Source of the DNA: an uncultured Rhizobiaceae bacterium
GTDB lineage: Bacteria > Pseudomonadota > Alphaproteobacteria > Rhizobiales > Rhizobiaceae
Direction: 5' to 3'
Assembly (NCBI GenBank): GCA_947259295.1
Contig: CAMYMG010000013.1
Coordinates: forward strand, 168,078-232,077
DNA length: 64,000 nt
In this document: one piece after another, positions 59,779 to 64,000 of the stretch
Position numbering within the stretch: position 1 is the stretch's first letter
Layout of the letters: each line of letters starts with the position of its first letter
Position numbers and translations under genes: made by a program
Notes under the pieces: generated by a model
Told to the model about the DNA's origin: nothing
The model's input: the letters and a program-made list of their open reading frames with translations, nothing else
Database searches by the model: none

Positions 59779-60455
59779 TGGCAAAACCCTCTCGCGGCGG
59801 TGAGAAGTACGTCCGGCTTCCCCACTACCTGCTCAAATGTCCAGCCTATCGCTCCCTGTCGGTCTATGGGCGTTGTCTGCTGGTCGAGTTGGAACAGCGC
59901 TACAACGGGCACAACAATGGCGGCATCACGCTAAGCCATCGTGAGGCACAAGCGGCACTTAATTGCAGCAACAAGCCTGTCCCGGCCGCATTCCGGGAAC
60001 TGGAGGACAAGGGCTTCCTGAAGGTCACGCAACGCGGTTCCTTCCATTGGAAAACGCGGGGCGATGGCTCCAAGGGGCTTCGGGCAACCGAATGGACTCT
60101 CACGGCGCACCCGATTGATCTGCCGATCCGTGACCCGATGCCTGAAACGAAGGACTTCATGCGGTGGCAACCTCCGAAAAAACCACGGCACGCCGACAGC
60201 GTACCAGTGGACCGCCCTAAGCGTACCATGTCGGAGGGTATGACACGCCGACAGCGTACCAATGGCACGCCGACAGCGTTCGATGAGGTCAATAAGCGGT
60301 CATCTGATGGTACGCTTAAAGCGGGCACATATAGTATACCAGATACCCTAGCCTTGGCTAAGGCGGAAGCCGACAGCAGCCGTGGCGACCCCGCGGCTGC
60401 TGTCGGCGCTCTTGCGCACCAAGTCCTTTTGCGCGTGGGAATTGCCAATGCCTAG
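59778..60455 (+). CDS. probable replication initiator / helix-turn-helix protein of the element
   Basis: 225 residues. The first 105 form a winged-helix region: KYVRLPHYLLKCPAYRSLSV, then GITLSHREAQAALNCSNKPV and FRELEDKGFLKVTQRGSFHW, a pattern seen in phage and plasmid replication proteins (lambda O-like) and related HTH proteins. From about residue 135 on it is basic and low in structure, exactly where the DNA carries iteron-like repeats. Replication function is inferred from the domain type, position and repeats. Starts in a TGATG overlap. Confidence 0.6.
   Translation: MAKPSRGGEKYVRLPHYLLKCPAYRSLSVYGRCLLVELEQRYNGHNNGGITLSHREAQAALNCSNKPVPAAFRELEDKGFLKVTQRGSFHWKTRGDGSKGLRATEWTLTAHPIDLPIRDPMPETKDFMRWQPPKKPRHADSVPVDRPKRTMSEGMTRRQRTNGTPTAFDEVNKRSSDGTLKAGTYSIPDTLALAKAEADSSRGDPAAAVGALAHQVLLRVGIANA
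60189..60317 (+). repeat. iteron-like array inside the initiator gene
   Basis: The 9-mer AGCGTACCA lies at 60198-60206, 60220-60228 and 60253-60261, degenerate (AGCGTTCGA) at 60275-60283, and inverted (TGGTACGCT) at 60308-60316. Centres are 60202, 60224, 60257, 60279 and 60312, so spacings are 22, 33, 22 and 33 bp. A longer repeat CACGCCGACAGCGT begins at 60189, 60244 and 60266, in codon phases 1, 2 and 3 of the gene, so the conservation is of DNA. An A+T-rich stretch (ACATATAGTATACC, about 60327-60340) follows, as in origins. Confidence 0.75.
60369..60407 (+). repeat. 14-bp inverted repeat at end of initiator gene
   Basis: GCCGACAGCAGCCG (60369-60382) and CGGCTGCTGTCGGC (60394-60407) are perfectly inverted with an 11-base loop. 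Each arm contains GCCGACAGC, the first part of the iteron unit. It may be an initiator autoregulation site, part of the origin, or a transcription hairpin. No T-run follows. Confidence 0.65.
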
Positions 60456-60708
60456 CCCTTTTTGTTTTCCCGTTTACAAGCAAAAATTGGTCGTCCTGGG
60501 GCTCGCCGATCGACTGGCGGTGGTTCACGGGACTGAGGCGGGCAAACTCTGGCGGGCGGAAGCTTGGCGGATTGGCGACGGTTTGTTGGTCCTCGGCATC
60601 GAGCCCGCCGAAATCAGTCGGCAGATCGTGGATCGTCTCGACGCTGTCCGCTCGGAGTTGGAAAGGCGGGGCATCCGCCGAAAATTGAACGGGGAACATG
60701 TAGCATGA
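60448..60708 (+). CDS. hypothetical island protein
   Basis: 86 residues, MPSPFCFPVYKQKLVVLGLA onward, with a helical C-terminal half (ISRQIVDRLDAVRSELERRG). It overlaps the initiator gene by 8 bases, so it belongs to the same operon. No family recognised. Confidence 0.5.
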   Translation: MPSPFCFPVYKQKLVVLGLADRLAVVHGTEAGKLWRAEAWRIGDGLLVLGIEPAEISRQIVDRLDAVRSELERRGIRRKLNGEHVA

Positions 60709-61142
60709 AAGTCTAGCGCAAAACCGTCGTTAGAAAGTTCGCAGAGGGCAGGGCTTTCCGTAGGACTTCGATCTTGCCGAGCCACAGCGCCTCGCCCAGA
60801 GTGGAAGTCAGACCTGCAACTTCTTGACCCGTTTTGGCCCACCCAGTTGAAAATGGAAACCGTTGGAAAAACAAAGATTTACGAGAATTAAATAGGCGAA
60901 ATATGCGATGAAACAATGTCCATGACACATGGACCATCAACCCGTTATAAGTCCCTAGGTCCACTTCCGCGCACCATCGGATTTCGTGCCGCTGGTTCAC
61001 CTAGTCTCCGTCGGCAAGGCTTGTCGGCCTTGGTGCTTCATCCGGGCCAATGTTCACCGCGGGCGGGAACGCCTCGGCGCTTCTTACGCTACGACGGCAC
61101 AGGGCGAAACGCGAGAAGCGGCCTAAAAGGAGGAAAGCGGGC
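60709..61142. other. gap with A+T-rich segment, no supported gene
   Basis: About 430 bases. A relatively A+T-rich stretch lies at 60870-60925, against a G+C-rich surround. A minus-strand frame (60713-61000) exists but has no ribosome site and no recognisable protein. AGGAGG precedes the gene at 61143. Confidence 0.4.
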
Positions 61143-61505
61143 ATGACCGGGTTGCAGCGTAAATCGCTTCAGGCGATAATTTTACTATGCCTCGCCACAT
61201 TTGCATTAGGTGCCGGCACAAGCGGCAGCGAGGCAAATGTCATGTTCGGATCTGGTAAGGATTCATGCGGCCAATGGACCGCTGATCACACGTCCGGGAC
61301 AGTGGTGGGTAAATATCAGGAGCAATGGCTCTTGGGGTATCTATCCGGCATTAGTCAGTGGTCAGGTTTTCGTGAAAAGGATATTTTGGCGGGTCAGGAC
61401 TTTGCCGGTATCAGTGCATGGGTGAGCCTCTATTGCTCTCAACACCCTTTGGAAAAATTAGTGGATGCCGCTGATGAACTCGTGAAGGTGCTCAAAGATC
61501 AATAA
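61143..61505 (+). CDS. secreted protein, Rap1a/Tai-like
   Basis: 120 residues: signal peptide (about 8-31, LQAIILLCLATFALGAG), then a mature part with CGQWTADHTSG, QWLLGYLSGIS, ISAWVSLYCSQHPLEKLVDA and a helical end. The pattern of a first Cys, GYLSG, W-V-x-x-Y-C and H-P-x-x-x-L resembles the small periplasmic Rap1a/Tai immunity-type fold and similar rhizobial proteins. It is likely the element's cargo. AGGAGG lies before ATG 61143. Confidence 0.6.
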   Translation: MTGLQRKSLQAIILLCLATFALGAGTSGSEANVMFGSGKDSCGQWTADHTSGTVVGKYQEQWLLGYLSGISQWSGFREKDILAGQDFAGISAWVSLYCSQHPLEKLVDAADELVKVLKDQ

Positions 61506-61522
61506 TGGCGTCCCTGTTTCGA

Positions 61523-62179
61523 TTATGCCGCAAGCCTATCCACCAGCCTTTTGACGCTGGTGAGATGCCATTGTCTGCCCTGCGCGGTGGGCACGCCCTC
61601 GGCGTTTAATTCAGCCGCTATTTTCCGAAGTGACTTCCCGGCATCGAGCTTCGCCCGAACGGCGCCAGAAATGGCCATAGCGCGGTGCTGGGCAGCCTTT
61701 CGGTTTTTAGGTGCCAGAACGTCCCTGCCATGACTTCCCAGCACCACGCCTTTCGCCTTGGCGGCTGCGAGGGCATCTTTCGTGCGCTGGGAGATTACCT
61801 TGCGCTCTTTCTCGGCGAGTGCCGCGTAAAGGTGGAGCATAAAGGGATCCGCATCGGTGCCGAGCTCGGCGACGATAAACGGGACGCGCTGGGCCATAAG
61901 GGCTGCCACGAAGGCAACATCGCGTGACAGCCGATCGAGTTTGGCAACAACAACTGGAGCCTTGATCTTGCGCGCTTCATCAAGGGCGGCTTTCAGGACA
62001 GGCCGACGGTCGAGCGCATCCGCACCTTTGCCGGTTTCGACTTCCACATGCTCGGCGACAATCTCGACGCCCTCGGCCTCGGCGAAGAGGCGAATATTCT
62101 GGCGCTGCGCTTCCAGTCCCAGCCCGGAGCGTCCCTGCTTCGCGTTCGATACGCGGATATACGCAAACGCCTGTTTCAT
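61523..62179 (-). CDS. serine recombinase (resolvase/invertase family)
   Basis: 218 residues. Catalytic Ser in [15 protein letters not shown] (Ser 10), [32 protein letters not shown] and [20 protein letters not shown], then a C-terminal helix-turn-helix ([19 protein letters not shown]). Small serine recombinases resolve or invert DNA. Its target may be within the element. ATG 62179 is chosen; the frame is open upstream to 62374, but palindromic operators lie in that part. Confidence 0.88.
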   Translation of the reverse strand: MKQAFAYIRVSNAKQGRSGLGLEAQRQNIRLFAEAEGVEIVAEHVEVETGKGADALDRRPVLKAALDEARKIKAPVVVAKLDRLSRDVAFVAALMAQRVPFIVAELGTDADPFMLHLYAALAEKERKVISQRTKDALAAAKAKGVVLGSHGRDVLAPKNRKAAQHRAMAISGAVRAKLDAGKSLRKIAAELNAEGVPTAQGRQWHLTSVKRLVDRLAA

Positions 62180-62194
62180 GACCGTTTCCCTTCC

Positions 62195-62232
62195 GTGTAC
62201 ACATACATACCAACGTTTATTTGTGTACACAA
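62195..62232 (-). promoter_or_regulatory. two palindromic operators upstream of the serine recombinase
   Basis: GTGTACAC at 62195-62202 and TTGTGTACACAA at 62221-62232 are perfect palindromes with centres 28 bp apart, directly upstream of the recombinase ATG at 62179. They suggest a dimeric repressor, perhaps the recombinase itself. Confidence 0.6.
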
Positions 62233-62334
62233 GGAATAAATAACGGGAAATAATGGGACAGCGGAAATTTCGGGTAGCACCTACGACTTGACCGTCGCAC
62301 CTTGTCAGGCACTTTGATGATTTGAGAGGGGAAT

Positions 62335-62562
62335 ATGATGGACAGCTACGACCTTGGGCAGATGATGGTCTCACTGGTGCCGATAACGATTCTTTGGATT
62401 GTAGGAGTCGGCTGGCCAGTTTCCAAAGTTCTGCGAAAGGCCGGCTTCTCTGGTTGGTGGACGGTCATTGCGTTCATACCGCTCGTCAACATCATCGGAC
62501 TTTGGGTGTTCGCAATACGACCATGGCCGAGCATTTCTTCTATGCCGCTGCGTCGATCGTAA
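62335..62562 (+). CDS. small two-helix membrane protein
   Basis: 75 residues with two membrane helices around [20 protein letters not shown], then [16 protein letters not shown], a pattern common in bacterial membrane proteins with a G-F-S-G-W-W motif. The last 12 residues differ from what I expect after A-R-W-P, so a frameshift near 62520 is possible. GAGGGG precedes ATG 62335. Function unknown. Confidence 0.55.
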   Translation: MMDSYDLGQMMVSLVPITILWIVGVGWPVSKVLRKAGFSGWWTVIAFIPLVNIIGLWVFAIRPWPSISSMPLRRS

Positions 62563-62584
62563 AGATGCCGCGCGGTCGGGGTCG

Positions 62585-62800
62585 AATTTCTAGAAGCGAC
62601 TACGCGCGTGGAAAGTAGGGTTTCGCGACCAATACGCGCGCGCGCGCCACCTCTGAAAACAGACAACAAACAGACGGCCAGGTCGTAATTTCTGACAGCG
62701 CCAACGCGCGGAACGGTCGCCCTGATAATACAGAGGGAAAACAGCCGAAGGGGCGGGAATTTTTAGAAGCGCCCACGCGCGCAAGGTGGCCCTAGAAAAT
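62585..62800. repeat. three imperfect direct repeats of about 24-43 bases
   Basis: Units begin at 62585, 62687 and 62758, each with AATTTCT-type start, then AGAAGCGCC or close, then ACGCGCG. Copies 2 and 3 remain alike for about 43 bases, through GGTCGCCCT/GGTGGCCCT to A/T-rich ends. A CG run of 12 bases (62635-62646) lies after copy 1. The block is non-coding and sits between two small membrane protein genes at the element's right end. Confidence 0.7.
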
Positions 62801-63022
62801 CAAAGCGGCGGCTATCGCTGCCAGCAACGCATTCGTCAGCGTCAACAGTACCGTTATCGCGGCAACATCCTGACGCGTTTGACGCATCGCGAACTCGCCA
62901 GGCTCTCCGATCGGCGCGCTATCCAGGTCACGTGTCGCACCATCAATGCCCCATTGCGCCGCCCTGCTGGACAAAAAGTAGGCGATGACAAAAGCTAGTC
63001 CCGCTGCGCCAGCGCTACTCAT
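62792..63022 (-). CDS. small two-helix membrane protein
   Basis: 76 residues with helices at about 5-18 and 52-76, and a soluble acidic loop. GGAAGG lies 8 bases before ATG 63022, supporting it as a gene. No family recognised; it may belong to the element or to the chromosome just beyond it. Confidence 0.5.
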   Translation of the reverse strand: MSSAGAAGLAFVIAYFLSSRAAQWGIDGATRDLDSAPIGEPGEFAMRQTRQDVAAITVLLTLTNALLAAIAAALIF

Positions 63023-63150
63023 CTAGCTAGCCTTCCCCAGCCCGAAGCATCCGCGTCCTGCCGCTCGCATATCGCATATCTTCCGCCTCCATCTGCCATT
63101 CAAACGACTTATGTCTTCTCGTCGCCGTCAGTGGCTCCAAATTGCCATGA

Positions 63151-63223
63151 AGGCACCGCCACGGATTCGAACCGTGGATACAAAGATTTGCAGTCTTTTG
63201 CGTCACCACTCCGCCACGGCGCC
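63151..63223 (-). tRNA. tRNA-Cys (anticodon GCA)
   Basis: Minus strand, 5' end at 63223. Acceptor stem GGCGCCG/CGGTGCC (one G-U pair), anticodon stem AAAGA/TCTTT with loop CTGCAAA, T arm with GGTTCGAATCC, discriminator U. CCA is not encoded (the next bases are TCA). Its 3' end faces the mobile element. Confidence 0.95.
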
Positions 63224-63308
63224 ACGCGAGTTGTTCAAGCATCTTTTTGGCAACCTCTGAAGCTGTTTTAGTTTCGTCAACTCGAATTATGGACGGTTTC
63301 CGATACAT

Positions 63309-63326
63309 GGTTGCGAATTTGCAACC
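63309..63326. promoter_or_regulatory. dyad upstream of the right-edge barrel gene
   Basis: GGTTGC (63309-63314) and GCAACC (63321-63326) are inverted with a 6-base spacer GAATTT. About 60 bases before the start of the next gene; possible operator. Confidence 0.3.
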
Positions 63327-63388
63327 ACTCGCTCCTCATTTTGCACTACACCTACCCTTGGGTTATGGGTGAAGCTGGGGAGTTGGAT

Positions 63389-64000
63389 ATGAAGAGTTTT
63401 CGGCGTTTGGTGCGGAGGGCAGTAGTTGCTGGCACCGTTTCGGCGGCGTCCGCCGGTCTAATATCACCTGCATCGGCCTATGAATGGAGTGGATTCTACG
63501 TCTCGGCTCAAGGCGGCGGTGTGTTCGGTGATTCCGATGTCACAGCTGCCCTGACAGGTGAGAGCCGATTTTGCTTTATTGGATGCTCAGCCTGGAGCCC
63601 TTATTCATTCAGCGGGTCTGATACAGCAGACCTATCAGGCGGCTCCCTTGGCGCAGCCGTAGGATTTAATTATCAGCTTCAGAACGTCGTTATCGGTGCT
63701 GAAGCCGATATCAACTACTCGAATGCTGACACCAGCGAGCACGCGCTTGTTTCCATTTTTGATGACTTCATCCAGCTTGGTACGTATTCCACCGAACTCG
63801 AGTGGTTTGGCAGCGTAAGAGGCCGCGTCGGCTATCAGCTATCCGATGGTCTTATGATCTATGGATCGGGCGGATTGGCTTTTGGGAGTGTTAAGAACTC
63901 CATAGGCTACAGGTTCGGAGGAGTTGGAGAGTCTTTCACAGATACCAGTACTGAAATCGGCTGGACAGCAGGCGGGGGTATGGAAATGAGCCTCTTCAAC
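63389..64000 (+). CDS. outer-membrane beta-barrel protein (cut by window edge)
   Basis: 204 codons are visible without a stop. MKSFRRLVRRAVVAGTVSA, then AGLISPASAYEWSGFYVSA, is a signal peptide followed by the usual first strand of Omp25/porin-family proteins. Later strands include GAAVGFNYQL, NVVIGAEADINYS, RGRVGYQLS and GLMIYGSGGLAFGS. GGGGAG precedes the ATG. Its C terminus is outside the window. Confidence 0.85.
   Translation, partial: MKSFRRLVRRAVVAGTVSAASAGLISPASAYEWSGFYVSAQGGGVFGDSDVTAALTGESRFCFIGCSAWSPYSFSGSDTADLSGGSLGAAVGFNYQLQNVVIGAEADINYSNADTSEHALVSIFDDFIQLGTYSTELEWFGSVRGRVGYQLSDGLMIYGSGGLAFGSVKNSIGYRFGGVGESFTDTSTEIGWTAGGGMEMSLFN

Larger units (their letters stand above)
57036..63022. 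mobile_element. small integrative element with a replication-like module
   Basis: Between two tRNA genes lie a tyrosine integrase, an RHH-like partner, an excisionase-like gene, an overlapping operon including a probable replication initiator with intragenic iterons, a secreted cargo-type protein, a serine recombinase and small membrane proteins. No capsid, tail, conjugation or relaxase gene is visible, so by itself it would depend on a helper. Ends are not proven: I found no repeat of either tRNA's end at the other side. Limits given are the tRNA-Ser flank and the last small gene. Confidence 0.7.

Noticed and set aside
60189..60317. A CRISPR array as explanation for the repeats
   Set aside because: Repeats are too short, spacing is 22/33 bp, one copy is inverted, and they lie inside a coding gene; no cas genes are near.
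60713..61000. A minus-strand frame of 95 codons in the island gap
   Set aside because: No ribosome site, no recognisable domain, and its upstream part lies in an A+T-rich non-coding stretch.
62585..62800. A CRISPR array or tandem tRNA fragments
   Set aside because: Only three unequal, imperfect copies with variable spacing; no tRNA-like arms and no cas genes.
63027..63308. A minus-strand frame of 93 codons
   Set aside because: It overlaps the whole tRNA-Cys gene.

Overview
The window looks like chromosome of a GC-rich alphaproteobacterium of the order Hyphomicrobiales (Rhizobiales), most likely a Mesorhizobium-like member of the Phyllobacteriaceae. This is inferred from gene order (eno, ftsB, pdhABC, lpd, lipA, cinA, ispDF, dusB, ntrBCYX, a D-amino acid transaminase, hfq, hflX, mazG), from the lipoyl-bearing PDH E1 beta subunit, from the fused IspDF, and from protein sequence character. 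No database search was run.

Positions 1-23000 are housekeeping and small accessory genes: an AEC transporter cut by the left edge, ruvX, a UPF0173 hydrolase, an outer-membrane barrel, gatC-GNAT-gatA, a UDP-xylose synthase-like epimerase, sdaA, a VWA/J-domain pair, a SPOR-tailed D,D-carboxypeptidase, a phasin, clpS-clpA, azlCD, a class III cyclase, kdsA and eno. A fragment of a cytochrome P460 domain lies at 3175-3492.

Positions 22700-32900 hold ftsB and the pyruvate dehydrogenase cluster pdhA-pdhB-(small winged-helix protein)-pdhC, then lpdA, lipA and a Coq10/RatA-like gene. The small winged-helix gene inside the pdh operon is unexpected. Positions 32400-45200 hold cinA-ispDF, divergent from dusB-ntrB-ntrC, ntrY-ntrX, the transaminase, hfq-hflX and mazG. 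Positions 45300-51800 encode the urea ABC transporter urtABCDE. A close match to a sigma-54 promoter and a possible NtrC site precede urtA, so the ntrBC genes in the window may control it. Positions 51900-56600 hold a FecR-domain protein, a three-gene phospholipid set (CDP-alcohol phosphatidyltransferase, PlsC-like, CdsA), an EryI/DerI-like isomerase and an alpha/beta hydrolase.

From tRNA-Ser(TGA) at 56946-57035 to tRNA-Cys(GCA) at 63151-63223 the character changes to a small mobile element of about 6 kb. It has a tyrosine integrase, a ribbon-helix-helix-like partner, a divergent excisionase-like gene with a perfect operator dyad between them, a tightly overlapping four-gene operon with a probable replication initiator, a secreted cargo-type protein, a serine recombinase with two palindromic operators, and small membrane proteins. 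The most interesting signal is inside the putative initiator gene. Five copies of the 9-mer AGCGTACCA (one degenerate, one inverted) have centres spaced exactly 22, 33, 22 and 33 bp. The longer repeat around three of them is read in all three codon phases, so it is conserved as DNA, not protein. With the A+T-rich stretch and a 14-bp inverted repeat after it, this resembles an intragenic origin of the lambda O type in a minimal satellite-like integrative element.
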